Below, in pieces: positions 24,417 to 31,973 of a DNA stretch of 45,000 bases; position 1 is the first letter of the stretch, and each line of letters begins with the position of its first letter. This DNA comes from Shewanella zhangzhouensis (GTDB lineage: Bacteria; Pseudomonadota; Gammaproteobacteria; Enterobacterales; Shewanellaceae): the NCBI RefSeq assembly GCF_019457615.1, contig NZ_CP080414.1, forward strand, positions 1 to 45,000, written 5' to 3'. The notes beneath the pieces are model-generated. The model did no database searches and was not told the DNA's origin. It saw only the letters and a program-made list of their open reading frames with translations. The translations under genes and the position numbers were made by a program.

Positions 24417-26567
24417 TCAGGCCTTTGGATAGTAGCTGCCATTGTTACTGGCAAGTTCGCGCATGGCGTCGGTAACCTGATACAGGCCGCCCAGGTGGGC
24501 ATATTTATCGGCCAGTGCCACAAAGTTGGCCACGCCCATGGTATCCAGATAGCGGAATACACCACCGCGGAATGGAGGGAAGCCAAGGCCATACACCAGA
24601 CCCATATCGGCTTCGGCCGGGCTGGCAACAATACCTTCTTCGAGGCAGCGTACCGTTTCGATGATCATGGGGATCATGGTGCGGGCAATAATTTCTTCGG
24701 CGTCGAAGGCTTTTTGAGCACCAAAGGCTTCGGCAAGCATGGTGTAAGAGGCAGGATCCACGTCTTTCTTTGGCTTGCCGCGTTTATCGATACTGTACTG
24801 GTAGAACCCCTTACCGTTCTTCTGACCGAGGCGACCAGCTTCGTACATCACATCGATGGCATCTTTACCTGACTTGCCCATGCGGTCCGGGAAGCCTTCT
24901 GCCATCACGGCCTGAGCATGATGGCCAGTGTCCAGACCAACAACGTCCAGCAGGTAGGCAGGACCCATTGGCCAGCCAAATTGTTTTTCCATCACCTTGT
25001 CGATGGCTGCGAAGTCGCCACCATCGGCCAACAAGCCATTGAAGCCGGCAAAGTAAGGGAAGAGTACACGGTTTACGAAGAAGCCCGGGCAGTCGTTTAC
25101 CACGATGGGGGTTTTGCCCATCTTGCTGGCATAAGCCACCACGGAAGCGACAGTTTCTTCGCTGGTGTCTTTACCGCGAATGACCTCAACCAGCGGCATC
25201 TTGTGTACCGGGTTAAAGAAGTGCATGCCGCAGAAGCGGGCAGGGTTTTTGAGGCTCTTGGCCAGTAAATCGATGGAAATGGTAGAGGTGTTGGAAGCGA
25301 TGATGGCATCCTCGGCCACTACATTTTCCACATCGGCCAGCACCATGGCCTTAACCTTGGGATTTTCCACCACGGCTTCCACAACGACGTTGACGTCTTT
25401 GACAGGGGCGTAGTCCAGAGCCGGGGTGATGTTATTGAGCACCCTGGCCATCTTGTCTGGGGTTGAGCGGCCGCGGGCAACCTGAGCACTCAGCAGTTTG
25501 GCAGCTTCGTTCAGACCCAAATCCAATGCGGCCTGATTGATGTCTTTCATGACGATAGGGGTGCCTTTGCTGGCGCTTTGGTAGGCAATACCACCACCCA
25601 TGATTCCGGCGCCCAATACGGCGGCGTGCTTGATATCCTTCGCCAGTTTGGAGGCTTTTTTCGCCTTGCCTTTTACCAACTGGTCGTTGAGGAAAATACC
25701 GATAAGCGCAGTGGCAACATCGGTTTTTGCCAGCTTGATAAAGGCGTTGTGCTCGACGACCAGGGCCTCGGCGCGGCTCATACCGGCTGCTTGTTCAACC
25801 ACGGACACGGCGGCCATGGGCGCAGGGTAGTGCTTGCCGGCAACGGCATACACCATGCCTTTGGCGGTGGTGAAAGACATCATGGCTTCGAGTTTGGGCA
25901 GTGTCAGCGGCGCCTGTTTACGGGCGCGGCGGGCCTGCCAGTCGAGCTTGCCGGCGAGGGCGTCGTTGAGCATCTGAATGGCAGCCGCTTCCAGATTTTC
26001 TGGGGCAACTACGGCATCGATTGCACCCAGTTTAAGGGCATCTTCGGGGCGCTGATCTTTACCTGTGGTGATCCACTCCAGTGCGTTATCGGCACCAATC
26101 AGGCGTGGCAGGCGTACGGTACCGCCAAAACCGGGGATAAGGCCGAGTTTGGTTTCTGGCAGACCTATCTTGGCGCTGGTATCGGCAACACGGAAATCGG
26201 TGGCCAGAATCGCTTCACAGCCGCCGCCCAGGGCGAAGCCCTTGATGGCCGACACGGTTGGGAAAGGCAAGTCTTCCAGCTTGTTGAATACTACGTTGGC
26301 CTGGGCTATCCACTCCATCAGCTTGGCGTCTTCTTCGGCGAAGAGGGCCAAAAACTCGGTGATGTCGGCGCCAACGATAAAGGTGTCTTTCCCTGAGGTC
26401 AGGACAGCGGCCTTGGCATCAGAGTCTTTGAGAACATCGAGTGCGGCATTGAGGGAGGCGAGGGTTTCACGATCGAACTTGTTTACCGAGCCGGGAGCGT
26501 TGAAACACAGCCGGGCAATCTTGTCATCGGTCAGTTCGACCTGGATTGTAGGACTTTGGTAGATCAT
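24417..26567 (-). CDS. fadB: Fatty acid oxidation complex subunit alpha FadB
   Basis: FadB is multifunctional: enoyl-CoA hydratase and isomerase in the N-terminal crotonase domain, L-3-hydroxyacyl-CoA dehydrogenase in the C-terminal part. The 716-residue product has the hydratase glutamates Glu118 (GGGCEAI) and Glu138 (GLPETKLG), the NAD-binding start AAVLGAGIMGGGIAYQ near residue 315, and the dehydrogenase HFFNPVHKMPLVEVIRG region with its catalytic His. It forms an alpha2beta2 complex with FadA. It is divergent from pepQ; the 280-base gap holds a palindrome and a CRP-like site that may control it. Confidence 0.98.
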   Translation of the reverse strand: MIYQSPTIQVELTDDKIARLCFNAPGSVNKFDRETLASLNAALDVLKDSDAKAAVLTSGKDTFIVGADITEFLALFAEEDAKLMEWIAQANVVFNKLEDLPFPTVSAIKGFALGGGCEAILATDFRVADTSAKIGLPETKLGLIPGFGGTVRLPRLIGADNALEWITTGKDQRPEDALKLGAIDAVVAPENLEAAAIQMLNDALAGKLDWQARRARKQAPLTLPKLEAMMSFTTAKGMVYAVAGKHYPAPMAAVSVVEQAAGMSRAEALVVEHNAFIKLAKTDVATALIGIFLNDQLVKGKAKKASKLAKDIKHAAVLGAGIMGGGIAYQSASKGTPIVMKDINQAALDLGLNEAAKLLSAQVARGRSTPDKMARVLNNITPALDYAPVKDVNVVVEAVVENPKVKAMVLADVENVVAEDAIIASNTSTISIDLLAKSLKNPARFCGMHFFNPVHKMPLVEVIRGKDTSEETVASVVAYASKMGKTPIVVNDCPGFFVNRVLFPYFAGFNGLLADGGDFAAIDKVMEKQFGWPMGPAYLLDVVGLDTGHHAQAVMAEGFPDRMGKSGKDAIDVMYEAGRLGQKNGKGFYQYSIDKRGKPKKDVDPASYTMLAEAFGAQKAFDAEEIIARTMIPMIIETVRCLEEGIVASPAEADMGLVYGLGFPPFRGGVFRYLDTMGVANFVALADKYAHLGGLYQVTDAMRELASNNGSYYPKA

Positions 26568-26693
26568 GTGCTTGCTTTCCTTTTGGTCAGGAATCCATCT
26601 GGCGACGGACTCTCCTTATCACAGCAAATGCGGCCATCATTTGACCATTTGTTTGCCAGTGTGCGTCCAAAAAACAAAAATTACAACACCCAA

Positions 26694-26710
26694 TTAAAAC
26701 GATCGTTTAA
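26694..26710. promoter_or_regulatory. Palindrome upstream of fadB, candidate fatty-acid-regulator operator
   Basis: TTAAAACGATCGTTTAA contains the perfect 12-base palindrome AAACGATCGTTT. AAAC/GTTT half-sites around a short centre resemble operators of the TetR-type regulator PsrA, which controls fad genes in Shewanella and Pseudomonas. The identification is inference. It lies about 127 bases upstream of fadB and 138 upstream of pepQ. Confidence 0.45.
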
Positions 26711-26741
26711 TTGTTTGGCGGCTAGGGCGCTTTTTGGCCTT

Positions 26742-26757
26742 TGTGATACACTGCACA
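26742..26757. promoter_or_regulatory. CRP-like site between fadB and pepQ
   Basis: TGTGATACACTGCACA matches the CRP consensus TGTGA-N6-TCACA with one mismatch (T to G in the second half). It lies in the divergent fadB/pepQ spacer, a place where carbon control of beta-oxidation would be plausible. Confidence 0.4.
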
Positions 26758-26847
26758 GCACACAGAATAGTTCGCCAAGACGGTGTTTGGGATGTGGTTT
26801 TTCAAAAGTTCCGTCAGGTGTCGTACATCGCAGACAGGATAATTCAC

Positions 26848-28167
26848 ATGGAAAATTTGGCCCCGCTGTACGTCAATCACATCAATGAGCAAAACCGTCG
26901 GGTAGCCGATGTGCTGGCCCGTGAGCAACTCGAAGGTCTGGCCATTCACTCGGGTCAATACCACCGTCAGTTTTTGGATGATATTAACTATCCCTTCAAG
27001 GCCAATCCGCATTTCAAGGCCTGGCTGCCGGTGTTGGACAATCCCAACTGCTGGATATTAACCAATGGCCGTGACAAGCCTGTGCTGGTGTTTTATCGCC
27101 CGGTGGATTTCTGGCATAAGGTCAGTGATGTGCCCGAAAGTTTCTGGACCGAGCATTTCGAGATCAAGCTGCTGACCAAGGCAGAGAAGGTGGCGGAGCT
27201 ACTGCCGAAAAATCTCGATGCCTGGGCTTACATTGGTGAGCATCTGGACGTGGCCGACGTGCTGGGCTTCAAGAATCGAAATCCCGATGGGGTGATGAAC
27301 TACTTCCATTGGCACAGAAGCTTCAAGACCGACTATGAGCTGGCCTGTATGCGTGAAGCCAACCGCATCGCTGTGATAGGCCACAACGCCGCGCGGGAGG
27401 CCTTCTATAAGGGCGCCAGCGAGTTTGAAATACAGCAGCAATATTTGTCGGCCATCGGCCAGGGTGAGAACGACGTGCCTTACGGCAACATCATTGCCCT
27501 GAATCAGAATGCGGCCATCCTGCATTACACTGCGCTGGAACACGGGGCTCCGGCGAACCGGCATTCGTTTTTAATTGACGCCGGCGCCTCTTTTAATGGC
27601 TATGCCGCAGACATTACCCGCACCTATGCCTTTGAAAAAAATGTGTTTGATGAACTTATTAAGGCAATAGACAAGATGCAGCGTGAGCTGGTGGACATGA
27701 TGCGCCCCGGTGTGCGTTTTACCGAGCTGCATCTGGCGACTCATAGCAAGCTGGCGCAACTGCTGCTGGAGTTTGGTATCGCCAAGGGGGATGCCAGCGA
27801 CTTGGTGGAGCAGGGGGTGACCAGCGCATTCTTCCCCCATGGGCTTGGCCATATGCTGGGCCTGCAGGTGCATGATGTGGCCGGGTTTGCCCACGATGAG
27901 CGCGGCACCCATTTGGCGGCACCGGAGCGCCATCCCTTCCTGCGCTGTACCCGTATTCTCGCGCCACGCCATGTGCTCACCATAGAGCCCGGCTTTTACA
28001 TCATCGACAGTTTGTTGGCCGAACTGAAGGCCGATGGCCGGGCAGAAGCCGTGAACTGGGACATGGTTGATACCCTGCGCCCCTTCGGCGGGATACGTAT
28101 CGAGGATAACGTGATTGTGCATCAGGAACGCAACGAGAACATGACCCGGGATCTGGGGCTTAACTGA
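26848..28167 (+). CDS. pepQ: Xaa-Pro dipeptidase
   Basis: PepQ is a cytoplasmic M24-family metallopeptidase that hydrolyses dipeptides with C-terminal proline. The 439-residue product has the five metal ligands in expected contexts: the Asp pair in FLIDAGASFNGYAADITRTY, His in FFPHGLGHMLGLQVHD, Glu in LTIEPGFYII and Glu in GGIRIEDNVIVH. ATG 26848 (MENLAPLYVNHINEQ) matches the family N-terminus; the open frame upstream is not family-like. It heads the pepQ-yigZ-trkH-hemG run, the same order as E. coli next to fadBA. Confidence 0.96.
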   Translation: MENLAPLYVNHINEQNRRVADVLAREQLEGLAIHSGQYHRQFLDDINYPFKANPHFKAWLPVLDNPNCWILTNGRDKPVLVFYRPVDFWHKVSDVPESFWTEHFEIKLLTKAEKVAELLPKNLDAWAYIGEHLDVADVLGFKNRNPDGVMNYFHWHRSFKTDYELACMREANRIAVIGHNAAREAFYKGASEFEIQQQYLSAIGQGENDVPYGNIIALNQNAAILHYTALEHGAPANRHSFLIDAGASFNGYAADITRTYAFEKNVFDELIKAIDKMQRELVDMMRPGVRFTELHLATHSKLAQLLLEFGIAKGDASDLVEQGVTSAFFPHGLGHMLGLQVHDVAGFAHDERGTHLAAPERHPFLRCTRILAPRHVLTIEPGFYIIDSLLAELKADGRAEAVNWDMVDTLRPFGGIRIEDNVIVHQERNENMTRDLGLN

Positions 28168-28169
28168 CA

Positions 28170-28790
28170 GTGGCCGAGAAGTACCTCATTCCAGCAGGTG
28201 AGCTGGTATTTGAAGAAGAAATCAAAGCCAGCCAATTTATTACCCTGCTGGACCACTGCGACTCAGAAGCAAGGCTGAAGTCAGTACTCACTGACGTGAA
28301 AATGCGCTACCCAGGTGCCAGTCATTATTGTTGGGCCTATGTTGCCGCCGCACCTGACAACAGTGTTGCCATTGGGTCAAGTGACGATGGTGAACCCGCC
28401 GGCAGTGCCGGCAGGCCCATGTTGGCTACTTTGCAAGGCTCAGGGCTGGGTGAAGTGATGGCCATTGTTGTGCGCTATTACGGCGGTACCAAGTTGGGTG
28501 TGGGCGGCTTGGTGCGGGCCTATACCTCGGGTATCAAAAAGGCGTTACCCACCCTGGAAACCCGCTTAAAGGAACTTAAGTATCCCTCGTCTCTCCGCTG
28601 TGATTATGCCCAGCTTGCGGATATCGAATACCTGCTTGGCAAGTACGGCGCCGATATAAGCCGTCGGGACTTTTCCGGTGCTGTAAACCTTGAGTTTGTT
28701 TTGGCAAAAGACAAGCTCACGCCCCTCAATCAGGATTTGGCGACCCTTAGCGCCGGGCAAATTCAGGTGGCATTTACTGAAACCGAATAA
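28170..28790 (+). CDS. yigZ: YigZ/IMPACT family protein
   Basis: The 206-residue protein belongs to the UPF0029/IMPACT family. It shows ASHYCWAYV, the conserved SSDDGEPAGSAGRPML block (about 70-85) and VVRYYGGTKLGVGGLVRAY (about 100-118). The eukaryotic relative IMPACT modulates the Gcn2/Gcn1 translation response; the bacterial role is not settled. It starts with GTG at 28170, two bases after the pepQ stop, so translational coupling is likely. Synteny with E. coli yigZ between pepQ and trkH supports the name. Confidence 0.93.
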   Translation: MAEKYLIPAGELVFEEEIKASQFITLLDHCDSEARLKSVLTDVKMRYPGASHYCWAYVAAAPDNSVAIGSSDDGEPAGSAGRPMLATLQGSGLGEVMAIVVRYYGGTKLGVGGLVRAYTSGIKKALPTLETRLKELKYPSSLRCDYAQLADIEYLLGKYGADISRRDFSGAVNLEFVLAKDKLTPLNQDLATLSAGQIQVAFTETE

Positions 28791-28845
28791 AATGCCCGCA
28801 TCAAATGCGATTATATTTTGATGACCGTGAATGAGTGCCTGTAAC

Positions 28846-28867
28846 GGGGAATTGTGCGACAATCCCC
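28846..28867 (+). promoter_or_regulatory. Stable hairpin in the yigZ-trkH spacer
   Basis: The segments GGGG, ATTGT and ACAAT, CCCC pair around a GCG loop with one bulged A. No T-run follows, so a classical terminator is unlikely. It would lie in the leader of trkH and might be an attenuator, processing site or operator. A second inverted repeat, CATCAAA/TTTGATG, is at 28799-28823. Confidence 0.35.
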
Positions 28868-28915
28868 CAATTACTCAAAAAGCGCCCGGCATCAAGGGAA
28901 TACCAGAACCGCCCC

Positions 28916-30373
28916 ATGCAATACAGAACAATAATAAGGATCACCGGCCTGTTGATGGGGTTGTTTTCCATCACCATGTTGCCACCGGCGCTGGTCGCTA
29001 TCTATTACAAAGATGGCGGTGGTACTGCATTTATTCAGGCCTTTGTGGTGAGCCTGATCCTGGGCTTTATTTTTTGGTATCCCAATCGCAAGCATAAGTC
29101 GGAGCTGCGCACCCGAGAAGGTTTCTTGATCGTGGTGCTGTTCTGGACAGTACTGGGGTCTATCGGTGCACTGCCATTTATCTTCTCATCCACGCCGGAT
29201 TTAAGCTGGACTGACTCCTTCTTTGAGTCGTTTTCAGCGCTCACCACCACAGGGGCGACCGTGATTGTGGGGCTGGACAGCCTGCCCAAGGCGATTCTGT
29301 TTTATCGGCACTTGCTGCAGTGGCTGGGTGGAATGGGGATCATCGTGCTCGCCGTAGCCATCTTGCCGGTGCTTGGTATTGGTGGCATGCAGCTGTACCG
29401 TGCCGAAATTCCCGGCCCGGTGAAAGACAGCAAGATGACCCCACGCATCGCTGAGACAGCCAAGGCGCTTTGGTACATTTACCTGCTGCTGACCATAGCC
29501 TGTGCCACTGCCTACTGGGCTGCCGGTATGTCGGTATTCGATGCTATTTGCCACTCGTTTTCCACTATCGCCATCGGTGGCTTCTCCACCCATGATGCCA
29601 GTATGGGGTATTTCGATAGCCCGGCCATCAATATGATTTGCGTCGTGTTTTTGATCATTGCCGCAGTGAATTTCAGTGTGCACTTTGCCGCCATTAGCCG
29701 CAGAGGCATTAACCTCAGAGTGTATTTCCGAGACACCGAATTCAAGATTTTGGTCGCTATTCAGCTACTCTTGACTGCCATCTGTTTTGCGACGCTTTAC
29801 CATTCAGGGATTTACGACTCGCCAGAAGAAACCTTCGATTATGCGCTGTTTCAGGCGGTGTCTATTTCCACTACCGCAGGCTTCGGCACCGAGAGTTTCC
29901 ACCTGTGGCCGCTGTTTTTGCCCATGCTGCTGATTTTCTCCAGTTTTATTGGCGGCTGTGGTGGATCTACTGCAGGCGGTATCAAGGTTATCCGGGTCGT
30001 ACTTCTGCTACTGCAGGGTAGCCGTGAGTTGAAACGCCTTATCCACCCCAGAGCCATGTTTTCTATCCGTATCGGTAAAACCGCGCTGCCGGACCGGGTC
30101 GTGGATGCTGTGTGGGGTTTCTTCTCGGCGTACGCCCTGGTGTTCGTTATCTGTATGCTGATTTTGATGGCCATGGGACTGGATGACATTACCGCTTTCA
30201 GTGCCACGGCGGCCTGCCTGAATAACCTGGGCCCGGGGCTTGGCGAAGTGGCCAGTAACTATGCCAGCATAGGCGATGGTGCCAAGTGGGTACTGGTGGT
30301 GGCCATGCTGTTTGGCCGGTTGGAAATTTTTACTTTGTTGGTGCTCTTTACCCCCACTTTCTGGAGAACCTGA
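28916..30373 (+). CDS. trkH: Potassium uptake protein TrkH
   Basis: TrkH is the membrane channel-like subunit of the Trk potassium uptake system, gated by cytoplasmic TrkA. The 485-residue polytopic protein closely follows E. coli TrkH: MQYRTIIRITGLL at the start, REGFLIVVLFWTVLGSIGAL, the P-loops (TTTGATVIVGLD, TIAIGGFSTHDAS, STTAGFGTES, LNNLGPGLG), GGCGGSTAGGIKVIR and the C-terminal LLVLFTPTFWR. The start is chosen by homology; no good Shine-Dalgarno is visible. It overlaps hemG by one base (TGATG). A second, divergent TrkH is encoded at 31974-33416. Confidence 0.95.
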   Translation: MQYRTIIRITGLLMGLFSITMLPPALVAIYYKDGGGTAFIQAFVVSLILGFIFWYPNRKHKSELRTREGFLIVVLFWTVLGSIGALPFIFSSTPDLSWTDSFFESFSALTTTGATVIVGLDSLPKAILFYRHLLQWLGGMGIIVLAVAILPVLGIGGMQLYRAEIPGPVKDSKMTPRIAETAKALWYIYLLLTIACATAYWAAGMSVFDAICHSFSTIAIGGFSTHDASMGYFDSPAINMICVVFLIIAAVNFSVHFAAISRRGINLRVYFRDTEFKILVAIQLLLTAICFATLYHSGIYDSPEETFDYALFQAVSISTTAGFGTESFHLWPLFLPMLLIFSSFIGGCGGSTAGGIKVIRVVLLLLQGSRELKRLIHPRAMFSIRIGKTALPDRVVDAVWGFFSAYALVFVICMLILMAMGLDDITAFSATAACLNNLGPGLGEVASNYASIGDGAKWVLVVAMLFGRLEIFTLLVLFTPTFWRT

Positions 30374-30906
30374 TGACCCATACTCTGATCCTCTATTCCA
30401 CCGTCGACGGCCAGACCCGCAAGATTTGTGAGCGTATCAAGGCGCGCTGTGAGGCGGCCGGAGAGAAGGTCACAATGGCGGATATCGCAGAGGCAGATGT
30501 CCTGCTTGCGGCGGCGGATAAGATATTGGTGGGGGCCAGCATACGCTATGGCAAACACAGGCCGGCACTGTTTGAGTTTGCCGCCAGGCATGGGGCTGCA
30601 CTTGGCAGTAAGATAAACGGATTTTTCACCGTGAACGTGGTTGCCCGCAAGAGTGAAAAAAATACCCCAGAGACCAACCCCTATATGCAAAAGTTTTTGC
30701 AGCTGTCCCAATGGCAGCCACAGCAGTTGGGGGTATTTGCCGGTAAGATTGATTATCCCCGCTACGGCCTGTTTGACCGTACCATGATCCGCTTCATCAT
30801 GTGGATCACCAAGGGCCCCACAGATATCAAGGGCACCTTCGAGTTTACCGACTGGGACAAGGTGGATGACTTTGCCGACACTTTTGCCGCCCGCAAAGCA
30901 CCATAA
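30373..30906 (+). CDS. hemG: Protoporphyrinogen IX dehydrogenase (menaquinone), HemG
   Basis: HemG is a flavodoxin-like FMN enzyme that oxidises protoporphyrinogen IX to protoporphyrin IX with quinone as acceptor. The 177-residue product has the flavodoxin start TLILYSTVDGQTRKI (FMN-phosphate loop, residues 9-15), GASIRYGKHRPALFEF, FFTVNVVARKSEKNTPETNPY and the C-terminal YGLFDRTMIRFIMW, all HemG-like. It is coupled to trkH through TGATG, as in E. coli. A second HemG-like gene lies at 31417-31968. It is convergent with the ArsR-type regulator, 12 bases away. Confidence 0.94.
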   Translation: MTHTLILYSTVDGQTRKICERIKARCEAAGEKVTMADIAEADVLLAAADKILVGASIRYGKHRPALFEFAARHGAALGSKINGFFTVNVVARKSEKNTPETNPYMQKFLQLSQWQPQQLGVFAGKIDYPRYGLFDRTMIRFIMWITKGPTDIKGTFEFTDWDKVDDFADTFAARKAP

Positions 30907-30918
30907 AACCAAAGCACC

Positions 30919-31227
30919 TTAAACGCTGCAGTAGCGCTGGTGCAGAATTGAGATAATCTCAGTGACCTGTTCGTTTTTGAGCTTGTAGTAGACCAGCTGC
31001 GAGCTCTTGCGGGTATCCACCAGATCTTCCGCCCTGAGCACGGCCAGATGCTGAGACAGCGCAGATTGGCTCAAGGGGACGATTTCATTGAGCTCGGTAA
31101 CACTCATTTCATTGTCCAGCAGCAGACACAGGATCATCAGCCGATAAGGATTGGCAATGGCTTTGAGCCACTTGGCTGCGGATTCTGCGTTACCTACCAT
31201 GGCATTTACATCAATATTCGGTTGCAT
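30919..31227 (-). CDS. ArsR-family regulator of the YgaV/BigR/SqrR redox-sensor type
   Basis: A 102-residue winged-helix repressor. It lacks the ELCVCDL metal-binding motif of classic ArsR/SmtB sensors. Instead it has one Cys in helix 2 (Cys34, in RLMILCLLLDNEMSV) and one near the C-terminus (Cys100, in HQRYCSV), the two-cysteine pattern of YgaV, BigR and SqrR, which sense persulfides and oxidants through a disulfide or polysulfide bridge. The DNA-reading helix is VPLSQSALSQHLAVLR. A nested palindrome upstream (31239-31278) is its likely autoregulatory operator. It sits between two hemG paralogues and is divergent from the second, so it may control it. Confidence 0.9.
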   Translation of the reverse strand: MQPNIDVNAMVGNAESAAKWLKAIANPYRLMILCLLLDNEMSVTELNEIVPLSQSALSQHLAVLRAEDLVDTRKSSQLVYYKLKNEQVTEIISILHQRYCSV

Positions 31228-31238
31228 TTACGGCTCTC

Positions 31239-31278
31239 AGCGACACTTTTGATTAGATGATTCTAATTGAGTGTCGCT
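31239..31278. promoter_or_regulatory. Nested palindrome, candidate operator of the ArsR-type regulator
   Basis: The outer arms AGCGACACT (31239-31247) and AGTGTCGCT (31270-31278) are perfect inverted repeats. Inside lies ATTAGA-TGAT-TCTAAT (31252-31267), an AT-rich palindrome like the boxes of BigR-type repressors. It begins 12 bases upstream of the regulator's start codon and is upstream of the divergent hemG paralogue. Confidence 0.65.
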
Positions 31279-31416
31279 GCCAAGGCAATTTCCTGCGCCA
31301 TAAGTGTGACCCCTTTGGCAATTGCGTATTTATGATGCCCGTTTGTGAGCCAGGAAGGCGACAGCCTGGGGTTGGCTTGCCACAATGGTGCCATTGCCCA
31401 ACCTGGAGCCAGAGAA

Positions 31417-31968
31417 ATGTCACAGACTCAGCAGCGTCAACATTTGCTTATTTATTTCTCCCGCGGTGGTCACACCCGAAAGATTTCTGAGGCGATTGCG
31501 GCCCGGCTTGAAGCCTGTGGGCATGGTTGTACTTTGATGTCGGTAAGCGATGCGCTGCAAAATCCTCCGGAATGGGACGCCTTTGACGTGGTCGCACTGG
31601 GGGCCTGTGTCCTCTATGGCTCGTATGACAAGTCAGTGTTTGAGTTGGTCGACCGATTTGGTGGGGTGCTCAGCAGCAAGGTATCCAGCTTTTATTGCGT
31701 CAACGTGGTGGCTCGTAATCCGGAAAAACGCATCCCGGAAAACAACAAGTATCTGCAGAAATTTCTCGCCTTATCGCCTTGGCAGCCTGGGGATTTGAAA
31801 ATCATTGCGGGGAAGGTCGATTATCCGGCCTGGCCCTGGTACGACGCTTTGATGATCCGTCTTATCATGAAGATGACCAACGGCCCGACCGACCCCAAGG
31901 CGGTGATAGACTACACCGATTGGCAGGATGTCGACGCCTATGCCGACCATTTGGCAACGCTGAGTTGA
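31417..31968 (+). CDS. Second HemG-like flavodoxin-domain protein
   Basis: The 183-residue protein is a clear HemG paralogue: HLLIYFSRGGHTRKISEAI at the start, FYCVNVVARNPEKRIPENN in the middle, and WPWYDALMIRLIMKMTNGP plus the DYTDWQDVDAYADHL C-terminus, very like E. coli HemG. Its FMN-phosphate loop (residues 15-20, SRGGHT) is one residue shorter than in the first HemG (STVDGQT), and GASIRYG is replaced by GACVLYG. It could be a functional alternative protoporphyrinogen oxidase or a flavoprotein with another substrate. ATG 31417 is preceded by GGAG/AGAGA. It is divergent from the redox-type regulator and convergent with trkH2 (5-base gap). Confidence 0.88.
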   Translation: MSQTQQRQHLLIYFSRGGHTRKISEAIAARLEACGHGCTLMSVSDALQNPPEWDAFDVVALGACVLYGSYDKSVFELVDRFGGVLSSKVSSFYCVNVVARNPEKRIPENNKYLQKFLALSPWQPGDLKIIAGKVDYPAWPWYDALMIRLIMKMTNGPTDPKAVIDYTDWQDVDAYADHLATLS

Positions 31969-31973
31969 GCTTG

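Noticed and set aside
25578..26396. 272-codon open frame opposite fadB
   Set aside because: It is Gly-rich shadow sequence of a conserved gene, with no independent signals.
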